From Pseudomonas sp. PD9R (lineage in GTDB: Bacteria > Pseudomonadota > Gammaproteobacteria > Pseudomonadales > Pseudomonadaceae), in the NCBI RefSeq assembly GCF_019200975.1, contig NZ_JAHTMR010000008.1, positions 202,089 through 266,088 of the forward strand: 64,000 nt of DNA, written 5' to 3'. The notes under the pieces are model-generated. The model saw nothing but the letters and a program-made list of their open reading frames with translations. It was not told the origin of the DNA and did no database searches. The position numbers were made by a program, and so were the translations under genes. Each line of letters opens with the position of its first letter. Within the stretch, counting starts at the first letter, position 1. This document shows, one piece after another, positions 31,640 through 41,169 of this stretch.

Positions 31640-34600
31640 ATGTTGCCTGAAGTCACCCAATTCGAAGATACCGTCACCCTCGTCAGTGACACCGGCATCC
31701 AGTTCATGGATTTCGCCCTGCGCCTGGATCCTCGCAAGGAACCGGCAGGCGAGTTCGCTCCGATGATCAGTGGGCTGATCTGCCGCCTGCAGTACAACGA
31801 AGAGAAAGACTTCTACTTCTACGAACCCGAGCCGGAAAAGATCGAAAAGGCTCGCCCGGCCTTCAGCGTCGACCTGAAAAGCAGCCTGGAGCTGCTCGAC
31901 GGCATCTGGCTGCCGACGCCCTTTTTCCGCTTCATGCCACCTCATCGTTTTGATGACGGCCCGACCAACTGGTCGCGCATGCGCCTTGTGAAACTGGCGG
32001 CAGCGGACATCGACGGCAATACCCACCGCCTGACCATGGCGTTCGACAGCCGCGTGATGCCCAAGCGCGAGGGCACCGCGTACCTGGCGCCGAACGAAGA
32101 AGACATCAGCTCCGGCGTCTCTTTCAAACTGGCGACCAAGGCCAGCGAAACCCGTTGGTTCCTGGCCCAGCCCTGGGTCAACGAATGGCTGCTGGAGGTG
32201 TTCAACGAGGGCAACGCCCACCGCTCACGCGAAGAGCTGGACATCGACATCCGCGCCAATCATCACTTGGCGCACTATCTCAACCTCCTCAGCCTGTTGA
32301 GCACCCCCTCGGTCGCCGAGCAGTCGTCTGCGCGGCCGAAGGTCGAAATCCCCGAACTCAAAGTGGTCGCCAACGACAGCAATGGCTTGGTCAAACCGAT
32401 TCCGGTGGACCTGGTACTGGACGTCGGCAACTCACGCACCTGCGGCATTCTGATCGAGAACCATGGTCAGGCCGGCTCAGGGCTGAAACAGAATTACGTG
32501 CTGGAACTGCGCGACCTGATCACGCCGGAGCACACCTACAACCTGCCGTTCGAAAGCCGCGTGGAGTTCGCCCAGGCGTATTTCGGCAAGGACCACTGCT
32601 CGGTCAAGAGCGGTCGCCACGATGCGTTCCAATGGGCAACGATTGCCCGTGTCGGCAACGAAGCCAGTCGTCTGGCCAGTCGTCGTCGCGGCACCGAAGG
32701 TTCCACCGGGCTGTCCAGCCCGAAACGATATCTGTGGGATGAAAACCCCTACGGTCATGGCTGGCGTTTTAACTGCTCGTACATCAAGACCGACAACGAG
32801 CCGTATGCCACCGCCGCGCCGTTTTCGCACCTGATCAACGAAACCGGCGAAGCGCTCTACAGCCTTGAGGAAGATGACCGTCTGCCGGTGTTCATGCCGC
32901 GTTACTCGCGCAGCTCGCTGATGACCTTTATGCTCGCCGAAGTGCTGGCCCAGGCGCTGTCGCAAATCAACAGCCCGGCCCAGCGTTCGCGTCAGGGTCA
33001 TACCCGCGTGCCGCGCCAGCTCAACAGCATCACCCTGACCGTGCCACCGGGCATGCCTCAGGCTGAACGCAGCATCCTTAACAAACGCATGCTGCAAGCC
33101 ATCGGCCTGGTGTGGAAAAGTCTCGGCTGGCATTCAGGTGAGGAAGACCCGCATCAAGAGCAGGCCCATCGCCCACGCACGCCGATCCCGAGCATCCGCG
33201 TCGAATGGGACGAAGCCTCCTGCGGCCAGTTGGTGTACCTGTACACCGAGGTCAACGAGAACTTCGCCGGTCACCCGGAAGAGTTTTTCGACACCATCGC
33301 CCGGCCGGACAAGACCGATCGCGAACGCATCACCCTGGCGACCATCGATATCGGCGGTGGCACGACGGACCTGGTGATCACTGACTATCGCCTCGACCGC
33401 GCCGGCAACACTGGCACCGGCAGTAACGTGCACATCGTGCCCGAACAGCGATTCCGCGACGGTTTCAAAGTGGCGGGTGATGACATCCTGCTGGACATCA
33501 TTCAGGACTTCATCCTGCCGAGCTTCGAGAAAGCATTGCAGGGCGCCGGGGTAAAGGCGCCGGTGTCGCTGATGTCGCGGTTGTGCGGTGACGAATCGGT
33601 CAGCGCCCAGGACATGATTCTGCGTCAGCAACTGAACCTGCAGGTTTTCACCCCGTTGGGTCTGGCGCTGCTCAAGGCCTACGAGCATTACGACCCGCAA
33701 GTCCCGCAGGAAGTCAGTGGCCACAGCTACCGTCAATTACTGGGCGACAAGGCGATCAGCCAGACCGTGCTCGACTACGTCAACGCCGCCGTGCGCCGCG
33801 ACGTCGGCGGCCAGTGCGACTTCGATCTGTACGAATCGCAGATTGGCTTCGACCTGCAAAAACTGCACGCGGCGTTCCTCAACGATCAGATCAACATTAC
33901 CAAAATCCTCGGCGCACTCTGTGAAGTGGTCGCCCACTACCCGTGCGATGTCTTGCTGCTGACCGGCCGGCCTTCGCGCCTGCCCGGCATCCAGGCGTTC
34001 ATCCGCAAGGTACTGCCGCTGCCACCGGGACGCATCCTGGCGTTGCAGAACTACCGAACCGGCGGCTGGTATCCGTTCCACAAGAACGGCCGCATCGACG
34101 ACCCGAAAAGCACCGCTTCGGTCGGCGCCATGCTCTGCCTCTTGTGCGCCAACCACAGCGTGCCGAACTTCTATTTCCGCTCCTCGGCGCTCAAGCCTTA
34201 TTCGACGGTCAAGCACATCGGCGTCATCGACCTTAACAACGTGATAAAGGATGCCGATGTGCTGTACCGCGACATCCAGTCCGAAGACTACAAAATCAAG
34301 TTGCCGGAAATCGGCACGGGTGATGGTGCCGACACGCCGCAGCTGGAAATGCGCGGTGACCTGCGACTGGGCTTCCGTCAGCTGGCCGCCGATCGCTGGG
34401 CCGCTTCGCCGCTGTACACCTTGCGTTTCACCCCGGCGGGCCGGGAGAAATTCTCCCGCGCGGTCGGTGAAAACGGTGCGGCGCCGCTGCTCAAGGTGCG
34501 CTTCGAAGTCAAACCGGCGGACAAGTACACCCGCAAACAGGATCTGGTCAGCGACCGCCTCTCGGTGCGTGACATCGAGTCCAACAGCAACAACGTCAAC

Positions 34601-34705
34601 TTCAACCCGCGCAGCGACCTCGAGCTGGAACTCAACACCATGCTCGACGCCGGCCTGAGCGAGACCAAGTACTGGCTCGACAGTGGAAGTGTGAAACGCA
34701 AATGA
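31640..34705 (+). CDS. srfB: SrfB, Hsp70/actin-fold ATPase-like protein
   Basis: A 1021-residue cytoplasmic protein of the SrfB family (database name virulence factor SrfB). The ATPase core is seen directly: phosphate-1 motif LVLDVGNSRTCGIL near residue 260, phosphate-2 motif TIDIGGGTTDLVI near 566, and an adenosine-type motif VLLLTGRPSRLPGI near 770, in the order used by Hsp70, FtsA and MreB. Residues 1-250 and the last 150 are family-specific. No signal peptide or membrane helix. The stop overlaps the srfC start by four bases. It probably cycles ATP to remodel or assemble the other members; this is inference. Confidence 0.88.
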   Translation: MLPEVTQFEDTVTLVSDTGIQFMDFALRLDPRKEPAGEFAPMISGLICRLQYNEEKDFYFYEPEPEKIEKARPAFSVDLKSSLELLDGIWLPTPFFRFMPPHRFDDGPTNWSRMRLVKLAAADIDGNTHRLTMAFDSRVMPKREGTAYLAPNEEDISSGVSFKLATKASETRWFLAQPWVNEWLLEVFNEGNAHRSREELDIDIRANHHLAHYLNLLSLLSTPSVAEQSSARPKVEIPELKVVANDSNGLVKPIPVDLVLDVGNSRTCGILIENHGQAGSGLKQNYVLELRDLITPEHTYNLPFESRVEFAQAYFGKDHCSVKSGRHDAFQWATIARVGNEASRLASRRRGTEGSTGLSSPKRYLWDENPYGHGWRFNCSYIKTDNEPYATAAPFSHLINETGEALYSLEEDDRLPVFMPRYSRSSLMTFMLAEVLAQALSQINSPAQRSRQGHTRVPRQLNSITLTVPPGMPQAERSILNKRMLQAIGLVWKSLGWHSGEEDPHQEQAHRPRTPIPSIRVEWDEASCGQLVYLYTEVNENFAGHPEEFFDTIARPDKTDRERITLATIDIGGGTTDLVITDYRLDRAGNTGTGSNVHIVPEQRFRDGFKVAGDDILLDIIQDFILPSFEKALQGAGVKAPVSLMSRLCGDESVSAQDMILRQQLNLQVFTPLGLALLKAYEHYDPQVPQEVSGHSYRQLLGDKAISQTVLDYVNAAVRRDVGGQCDFDLYESQIGFDLQKLHAAFLNDQINITKILGALCEVVAHYPCDVLLLTGRPSRLPGIQAFIRKVLPLPPGRILALQNYRTGGWYPFHKNGRIDDPKSTASVGAMLCLLCANHSVPNFYFRSSALKPYSTVKHIGVIDLNNVIKDADVLYRDIQSEDYKIKLPEIGTGDGADTPQLEMRGDLRLGFRQLAADRWAASPLYTLRFTPAGREKFSRAVGENGAAPLLKVRFEVKPADKYTRKQDLVSDRLSVRDIESNSNNVNFNPRSDLELELNTMLDAGLSETKYWLDSGSVKRK

Positions 34706-37422
34706 ACAACCTGACCCCCGAACAAAATCAGCTCTCCGCCAGTTGGGCCGCTGTTTATGAAGGTGCCGGTCAGGCGCTGGAGTGGATCGGCCAGACCCGC
34801 GGCAACGCGCCGCGTCTGGACAGCGAAGCCGATAACCTGAACATCCGCCTGCACCGCGCGCGCAACCTGGCTCACAGCCTCGGCCGCGTGGCTTGCACGC
34901 CGATGACCATCGGCTTTTTCGGTCTGTCCCAGGCAGGCAAGTCCTACCTGATTTCCGCGTTGGCGGCCGGTCAGAACGGCAAGTTGGAAACCCAATTCGG
35001 CAACCGGCGCCTCGACTTCATCAAGCACATCAACCCGGTGGGTAACGGCAAGGAAGCCACCGGTCTGGTGACGCGCTTCAGTCGTCGTGCAGAGCCGAGC
35101 CCGGACGCAAACTTTCCGGTGCAACTTACGCTGTTCAAAGAAATCGAACTGGCGAAAATCTTCACCAATTCCTGGTTCAAGGACTTTGATCTTGAGCGCA
35201 TGGATTACCAGATCGACGAAGAGCGCATACAGCGCGCGCTCAAGCCGTTCGAAGGACGCGAGAACGGGCCACTGCAATCAGGTGTCAACGCCGACGACAT
35301 CGTGTCGTTGTGGGATTACGTGCGCGAGACGGCTCCCAACTCAGTCAAAAAACTTGAGCACGGCTACTGGCCCAAGGTATTGCAACTGGCGCCCCGCCTG
35401 AGTGCTCAGGAACGCGCCGAGCTGTTTTGCATTCTCTGGGGTGAACAACGCGAGCTGACCCGGGCTTATCAGCAATTGGCCGGGGCCCTGCACAAGTTAG
35501 GCCTGCCCGAGAAGGTGTTTGCTCCGGTGCATGCGCTGGTGCGCTTTGAAGAAAACGGCACCGCTATCCAGCGTGACAACATCATGAACGTCGATATTCT
35601 CGAGCGTTTTGGCACGCCAAACGACGGTCCGATAGACGTTCGCCCATTGATTGACGGGCACTTGCACAACAGCCAGAGCATTACCGTCGCACAGCTCGCA
35701 GCGCTGACAGCGGAAATGACCTTCGGGCTGATCGAAGCGCCGGCAGATGACATCGTCAATCAGGTCGACCTGCTGGATTTTCCAGGTTATCGCGGACGCA
35801 AGAGTCTGCTGAGTATCGCCGACTCAAACGACCCGGCTTCCAGCAACAAGGAAAACTCGGTTTCGCAATTGATTTTGCGCGGCAAGGTGGCCTACTTGTT
35901 CGAGCGCTACACCGACTGCCAAGAGATGAACGCCTTGGTCGTTTGTACCGGCTCCACCAAACAGAGCGACGTCAACGACGTTGGCCCGGTGCTGTCTCGA
36001 TGGATCAACAAGACTCAGGGAAGCACCGCGCAGGAACGCCGCAAGCGTGCCGCTGGCCTGATCTGGGCGTTGACCATGCTGGACATGCGCATAACCGGTG
36101 CCTTGGACCAGTCACCCGACCAATACGATGAAGGTTGGAGCGGCATGGTCAAACTGACGATGCTCGAACGCTTCGGTGGCTTGCCGTGGATGGAGGACTG
36201 GGACGGTGCGCCATTCCAGAACACGTTCATGGTGCGCAAACCGCGCCTGACTACCGCATTTATTCAGTTGGATCAAAACGGCTCTGAAGTTGGCATTAAC
36301 CCCGACTTTCAAGCGCGGATCGATGGCATGGGCAAGAGCTTTGCCAGCAATAGTTTTGTCTGCCAGCACGTTAAAGACCCAGCAATGGCCTGGCAGGAAA
36401 TGCTTCGTATCGATGACGGCGGCATCAGTCATTTCAGCGGCAGTTTCAAAGGCGTGGCCAACATTGAGTTCAAGTTGCAGCGTATCCGCGAACAGCTCAA
36501 CGAATGCATCGAAAGCCTGACCACCCATGGTCTCAGCACTTGGTATCACGCCGACGGTGACGGCGCCGCGGCGGTCAAAAAAGCCCAGGCGCAGATGATT
36601 TTGTCAGGCCTGGGCCGTCGTCCTGCCGTGCTGGGAGAGTTTATCGATCAGCTCGACATGCCGAGCGAAGAAGTGCGCGACCTGTACCTCAGCGGCGTGT
36701 ACGAAACCGATGACGTACCGGACGCCAGCGAAGAGGCCGTCGCCCCGACACCAAGCCAGAGTCTGTACGGCAACGACGCCGGCTTCGATTTTGATTTCGG
36801 CGACGACTCAAGCCACGACAGCGCCCTGGCCAGCAGTGCCAAAACCAACATCCCGGCGCCGGAACTGCAAAGCAATGAACACCGCTTCGCCAAGGCCGCC
36901 TTCAAAGCCTGGATCGCTCATTTGCGCGACCTGACCACCCGGCAAAACCTGCTCAATCTGTTGGGTCTGGAAAAACCGTTGCTTGAAGCGGTAGTCGACG
37001 AGTTGATCACCGCCGGCTACCGCCAGGACCTTCCGGGCCAACTGAGCCGCGCAGTGCTCAAACGTGCGCAAAGCGGCGCGCGGCGCGATCAACTGGTCGA
37101 ACGCCAGGTGCTGGAAGTGCAACGGGTGCTGCGCGATTTCGTGTCCTGGTTCGGCTATATCCAGAAACCGCTCAGCGAACGTCCGAATAGCCGTGCCGGT
37201 GCCAAGTTACCGCTGTTTTCGTTCTACACCGACATCGGTCCGGGACAAGTGCCGGTGCTGCCAGCGCAACCGGCGAATCAGGCACAACTGTTTCTCGGCG
37301 ACTGGCTCTCGGGCCTGGCCTACATCACGCTGGACAACGCCGGCCACGGTGCCGGTCGTGAAATCACCCCTGAACAGAACGAACGGCTGGGCCAAGTGCT
37401 CACAGCCTTCACAGCGAGATAA
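34702..37422 (+). CDS. srfC: SrfC, dynamin-like GTPase family protein
   Basis: A 906-residue protein of the SrfC family. A P-loop lies near residues 72-82 (GFFGLSQAGKSYL) and a G3-type motif near residue 357 (DLLDFPGYRGR), the DxPG of dynamin-like and septin-like GTPases; the second half is mostly helical, with an acidic linker at about residues 675-720. I see no clear N/TKxD G4 motif, so nucleotide specificity is uncertain. No membrane helix, but dynamin relatives bind membranes peripherally. Coupled to srfB by a four-base overlap; the next gene starts three bases after its stop. Confidence 0.85.
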   Translation: MNNLTPEQNQLSASWAAVYEGAGQALEWIGQTRGNAPRLDSEADNLNIRLHRARNLAHSLGRVACTPMTIGFFGLSQAGKSYLISALAAGQNGKLETQFGNRRLDFIKHINPVGNGKEATGLVTRFSRRAEPSPDANFPVQLTLFKEIELAKIFTNSWFKDFDLERMDYQIDEERIQRALKPFEGRENGPLQSGVNADDIVSLWDYVRETAPNSVKKLEHGYWPKVLQLAPRLSAQERAELFCILWGEQRELTRAYQQLAGALHKLGLPEKVFAPVHALVRFEENGTAIQRDNIMNVDILERFGTPNDGPIDVRPLIDGHLHNSQSITVAQLAALTAEMTFGLIEAPADDIVNQVDLLDFPGYRGRKSLLSIADSNDPASSNKENSVSQLILRGKVAYLFERYTDCQEMNALVVCTGSTKQSDVNDVGPVLSRWINKTQGSTAQERRKRAAGLIWALTMLDMRITGALDQSPDQYDEGWSGMVKLTMLERFGGLPWMEDWDGAPFQNTFMVRKPRLTTAFIQLDQNGSEVGINPDFQARIDGMGKSFASNSFVCQHVKDPAMAWQEMLRIDDGGISHFSGSFKGVANIEFKLQRIREQLNECIESLTTHGLSTWYHADGDGAAAVKKAQAQMILSGLGRRPAVLGEFIDQLDMPSEEVRDLYLSGVYETDDVPDASEEAVAPTPSQSLYGNDAGFDFDFGDDSSHDSALASSAKTNIPAPELQSNEHRFAKAAFKAWIAHLRDLTTRQNLLNLLGLEKPLLEAVVDELITAGYRQDLPGQLSRAVLKRAQSGARRDQLVERQVLEVQRVLRDFVSWFGYIQKPLSERPNSRAGAKLPLFSFYTDIGPGQVPVLPAQPANQAQLFLGDWLSGLAYITLDNAGHGAGREITPEQNERLGQVLTAFTAR

Positions 37423-37425
37423 GCA

Positions 37426-38442
37426 ATGCCAATTCGTGTCGACCTGCTCGCGTTAGAGCCCAATGTGCCTGGCCAGGCGTGCCTTACCGTGAAGAAATGG
37501 CAGGGTGGCGAGCAACAGCTTGAGTTTTCCATCCAGCGTAACCAGGACGGTTTCTACCTCCAGGATCAACAGGTATGGAGCAATAATCCGTTCTGGTTCA
37601 AGGTCGCGCGCTTCAGCGTCACGGCCAGTGGCGAAGCCCTCGAAACCCAGGTCGGCCCGGAAGTGGTCGACCCGCTGCTGGAAGGCAGCGCCAGCTCTCA
37701 ATTTCTGTTCGAACTGCGTGAACAAAGCCTTGGGCACGCCGACAAGGGCGTGGTGCGGCCAGGTGCCGGGGTGCTGCCGTCCACGGCCGGTGGCCAGACA
37801 CGCTCGACTTACGGTGCCGCCGAACTGACGGCACCGAGCGTACCGGCACCGGAAATCCCGGAACTGCCAGAGCTGATACTGCCAACCGTCGAGCCGGAAC
37901 CAGAACTGGAATCTGTATCGATCGAGCCCGCCTATACCCCTGCCTCGGTACCGGTAAAGAAAAGCAACAAAGGCCTGATTGGCCTGGCGGTTGTCTTGCT
38001 GTTGCTGGTGGCCGCGGCGGCCGGGTTCTGGTTTCTCAAACGCACACCGACGCCGGTCCCGACCGTCGCAGCCGCCGCACCGGCCAGTGCCGACGCCCAG
38101 GCCTGCACTCTTGAGAGCATGAACAGCGTGCCCGAGCTGACCTTCGTCCAGACCTGCATCAAGGCTGCGCCCGACAGCGCCAAGCTGCTGGAAATCATCA
38201 ACGAAGCCAAGGCCGGCAAACATTGCGGTGTCGCTCAACGCCTGTACGCCAACCGTGCCCAGGCTGGCGATGCATTGATTGCCAACGCCTATGCCCGCGA
38301 GTACGACCCCAAGTACCTGAAGGCTAGCGATTGCTTCCCGACCCCAGACAACGCCACTGCCGCGTACTGGTATGAAACCATCCTCACCCAGGACCCGAAC
38401 AACGCCGAAGCCAAGCAGCGTTTCGAGGAGTTGCAGAAGTGA
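37426..38442 (+). CDS. Single-pass membrane protein of the srf cluster
   Basis: A 338-residue protein I do not recognise. Residues 1-115 form a predicted beta-rich cytoplasmic domain, 120-175 a Pro/Glu-rich linker, 184-206 a membrane helix (GLIGLAVVLLLLVAAAAGFWF), and 220-338 a periplasmic helical domain with cysteines (ACTLES, QTCIKA, KHCGVA, SDCFPT) and a C-terminal segment like a TPR/Sel1 unit (AAYWYETILTQDPNNAEA). Topology is the same as SrfA. It starts three bases after srfC and its stop overlaps the next start by four bases, so it is part of the same message. Confidence 0.8.
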   Translation: MPIRVDLLALEPNVPGQACLTVKKWQGGEQQLEFSIQRNQDGFYLQDQQVWSNNPFWFKVARFSVTASGEALETQVGPEVVDPLLEGSASSQFLFELREQSLGHADKGVVRPGAGVLPSTAGGQTRSTYGAAELTAPSVPAPEIPELPELILPTVEPEPELESVSIEPAYTPASVPVKKSNKGLIGLAVVLLLLVAAAAGFWFLKRTPTPVPTVAAAAPASADAQACTLESMNSVPELTFVQTCIKAAPDSAKLLEIINEAKAGKHCGVAQRLYANRAQAGDALIANAYAREYDPKYLKASDCFPTPDNATAAYWYETILTQDPNNAEAKQRFEELQK

Positions 38443-40439
38443 AGCGCTCGCCCCTGTCCTTGAGTCGCTTCCTGTTGAGCGGCGCCGCACTGCTGGCACT
38501 GTGTATCAGCCCGCTGTCCCAGGCTGAAGACAAACCGCTGATCCAGGCTGGCAAGAAAACCCTGTTCCAGCGAGTGCTGACCACGCCCGGCTGCCATATC
38601 AGCCCAAGCGCGGGCGCCGCCGCCGGCGAAGCCCAACCGATCTTCAGCCGCTTCTACGTGTACGAGCGCGCTCAGGCCGGCAACGCCGAATGGCTGAAAG
38701 TCGGCCCGGACAGCTACGGCAAGACCATCGGCTGGTTGCCGGCCAGTTGCACCACCGACTGGAAGATGCAACTGACCCTGGCCTTCACCAACCCGGCCAA
38801 CCGCGACCGCCTGTTGTTCTTCAAGGAACGCGCCACAGTCGAAGGCATCCTCGACGCGCCGGATCCGGTCAGCAAAGTAGCCCCGCTGCGGGCCACGTTG
38901 AAGAAAGGCCAGCAAGCCCCCGGCGTGCTGGCCCAAGAGCCGGAATACTTCGTCGACCTGCAAAAGCAGTTTTACCTGCTGCCGGTACTGAGCGGCGAAG
39001 AGGTCATGACCGAAGGTGGATTCCGCACGCGTCTGCTCAATGTCGCCTCGGTCAGCAAGCCAGACGCCGAGGCAGCCAAGGGCACCGCGGCGGGTGGCAC
39101 TGCCGGCGGTAAAGAGCCTGGCGACAATGCGGCCAGCCAACTCAAGGAATTCAGTGCGGCGGTGGTATTTGTCATCGACTCGACCATTTCCATGGACCCG
39201 TACATCGACCGTACCCGTGAAGCGATCCGCAAGGTTTACCAGCAGATCGAATCGCAAAACCTCGGCAAGCAGGTCAAGTTCGGCCTGGTCGCGTTCCGCT
39301 CCAACACGCAGGCAGTGCCGGGGCTTGAATACACCACCAAGATGTACGCCGACCCGACCCAGGTGAAGGACAGCGCCGACTTCCTCGCCAAGGTTGCCGA
39401 TCTCAAGCAGGCCAAGGTATCGAGCAGCAGCTTCGATGAAGATGCCTATGCCGGTGTCATGCACAGCATCGACAAGGTCGACTGGAGCCAGTTTGGCGCA
39501 CGTTATGTGGTGCTGATCACCGATGCCGGCGCCATTGAAGGCGACGACAAACTGTCGAAAACCGGTTTGAGCGCCTCGCAGGTCCGCCTCGAAGCCGCCA
39601 ACCCCGGCGTGGCGATTTACACCCTGCACTTGAAGACTCCCGCCGGGATCAAGGACCACGCCAAGGCCGAAGCGCAATACCAGAACCTCTCGACCTACCC
39701 GGGCACCAACACTTCTCTGTATTACCCGGTGAATGCCGGCGACGTTCAGGAGTTCGGGCGCAAGGTCGATGCCCTGGCCACGGCCATTACGTCACAGGTG
39801 AAAGCCGCCTACATGGGCGAAGACGCCATTGGCAGTGCACTTAACGCCAAGCAGGACCCGTCCGAGAAAAAGATGCTCGAAGACGCGGCGCTGATCGGCC
39901 ACGCCATGCAACTGGCCTACCTGGGGGAGAAAACCAACAGCAAGGTGCCGCCGGTGTTCAAGGCATGGATCACTGATCGCGACCTGATCAAACAGAACAT
40001 ACCGACCACCGATGTGCGGGTGCTGTTGACCAAGTCCCAGCTCAGCGACCTGAGCGACGTCATGAAGCAAATTCTCGACGCCGCCAACGAAGGACTGATT
40101 TCGCCAACGGAAATGTTCGATCGCCTGCGTTCGGTCGCGGCCACCATGGGTGCCGATCCCAATCAGCTCAAGCAGAACGGCAACGCCAAACTGGCGGACA
40201 TGGGGGTGCTAGGCGAATACCTCGAAGACCTGCCGTATCAGAGCGAAGTGCTGAACCTGGATGAAGAAACCTGGAAGAGCTGGGATGGCCTCGCCCAGGA
40301 GAAATTCATTCGCACGCTCAATACCAAACTGCGGCATTACCAGCGTTACAACGCTGACGTCGACCGTTGGGTGGCTTTAGCCAAGGACAGCGATGCGCGG
40401 GACAACGTGTACCCCGTGCCACTGGAAATGATGCCTTAA
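38439..40439 (+). CDS. Exported vWA-domain protein
   Basis: A 666-residue protein with a signal peptide (LSRFLLSGAALLALCISPLSQAED). Residues 35-130 resemble a bacterial SH3-like or SH3b region (FYVYERAQAGNAEWLKVGP, KTIGWLPAS). A von Willebrand factor A domain begins near residue 240 with the metal site read as FVIDSTISMD, that is DxTxS instead of the usual DxSxS, and continues to YVVLITDAGAIEG. The remaining 200 residues are helical. It is placed in the periplasm. Coupled to its neighbours by a four-base overlap upstream and ten bases downstream. Confidence 0.85.
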   Translation: MKRSPLSLSRFLLSGAALLALCISPLSQAEDKPLIQAGKKTLFQRVLTTPGCHISPSAGAAAGEAQPIFSRFYVYERAQAGNAEWLKVGPDSYGKTIGWLPASCTTDWKMQLTLAFTNPANRDRLLFFKERATVEGILDAPDPVSKVAPLRATLKKGQQAPGVLAQEPEYFVDLQKQFYLLPVLSGEEVMTEGGFRTRLLNVASVSKPDAEAAKGTAAGGTAGGKEPGDNAASQLKEFSAAVVFVIDSTISMDPYIDRTREAIRKVYQQIESQNLGKQVKFGLVAFRSNTQAVPGLEYTTKMYADPTQVKDSADFLAKVADLKQAKVSSSSFDEDAYAGVMHSIDKVDWSQFGARYVVLITDAGAIEGDDKLSKTGLSASQVRLEAANPGVAIYTLHLKTPAGIKDHAKAEAQYQNLSTYPGTNTSLYYPVNAGDVQEFGRKVDALATAITSQVKAAYMGEDAIGSALNAKQDPSEKKMLEDAALIGHAMQLAYLGEKTNSKVPPVFKAWITDRDLIKQNIPTTDVRVLLTKSQLSDLSDVMKQILDAANEGLISPTEMFDRLRSVAATMGADPNQLKQNGNAKLADMGVLGEYLEDLPYQSEVLNLDEETWKSWDGLAQEKFIRTLNTKLRHYQRYNADVDRWVALAKDSDARDNVYPVPLEMMP

Positions 40440-40449
40440 CGAGACGCTC

Positions 40450-41169
40450 ATGCTCGACATCAACAACTTGCTGGTGCGCCGTGGTGAAGGCGCACAGGCT
40501 CATCACGTGCGTCTGCCTAATTTGCAGGTGGCGGCCGGAGAAATCCTGGCCATCACCGGCGAAAGCGGCAGCGGCAAAAGTACCTTGCTCGAAGCCATCG
40601 GCCTGCTGCTCGCGCCGGTTGAACTCGGGCGCTTCCGCCTGGGCCTGCCGCCCGCAGGGGCGACTGCGCAGATGCTGGACATCGGCCAGTTGCTGACCCG
40701 CGATGACCAGCCTGCGCTGGCGGCGGTCCGCTCGCGGCACCTGGGCTTCATTTTGCAAAGCGGTGGGCTGCTGCCGTTCCTGACCGTGCGCGACAACATC
40801 AACCTGCCCCGCCGCCTGCTCGGCATGTCACCTCACAGCGAGCATGTCGATCACGCGGTCGAGGTGCTACGCCTGCAAGGGTTGCTGGAAAAACAACCAC
40901 AAGCCCTGTCGATCGGCGAGCGCCAGCGCGTTGCCTGTGTCCGGGCCATCGCCCACGAACCGCTGTTGTTGCTGGCCGACGAGCCCACCGCTGCGCTCGA
41001 TCCCCACAGCGCGCGGCGTCTGTTCGAATTGTTGCTGAGCCTGGTTTCAAACCTGGGACTGAGCGCGCTGGTGGTGTCCCACGATTGGGCGCTGTTGAAG
41101 GACTTCGGCCTGCCGCGCCTCGGTGCGATCAGCCGTCAGGGAGAGACACTGTTTGAACCCATGGATTAA
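40450..41169 (+). CDS. ABC transporter ATPase, LolD/MacB type
   Basis: A 239-residue ATPase with Walker A GESGSGKST, Q-loop FILQSGGLLPF, signature LSIGERQR (in place of LSGGQ), Walker B LLLLADEPT and H-loop VVSHDW. It resembles the LolD/FtsE/MacB class that pairs with FtsX-fold permeases, and its gene overlaps such a permease by 17 bases. These systems use ATP to pull lipoproteins or signals across the envelope rather than to move small solutes. Its placement inside the srf cluster suggests it serves the cluster's own lipoproteins; this is inference. Confidence 0.88.
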   Translation: MLDINNLLVRRGEGAQAHHVRLPNLQVAAGEILAITGESGSGKSTLLEAIGLLLAPVELGRFRLGLPPAGATAQMLDIGQLLTRDDQPALAAVRSRHLGFILQSGGLLPFLTVRDNINLPRRLLGMSPHSEHVDHAVEVLRLQGLLEKQPQALSIGERQRVACVRAIAHEPLLLLADEPTAALDPHSARRLFELLLSLVSNLGLSALVVSHDWALLKDFGLPRLGAISRQGETLFEPMD

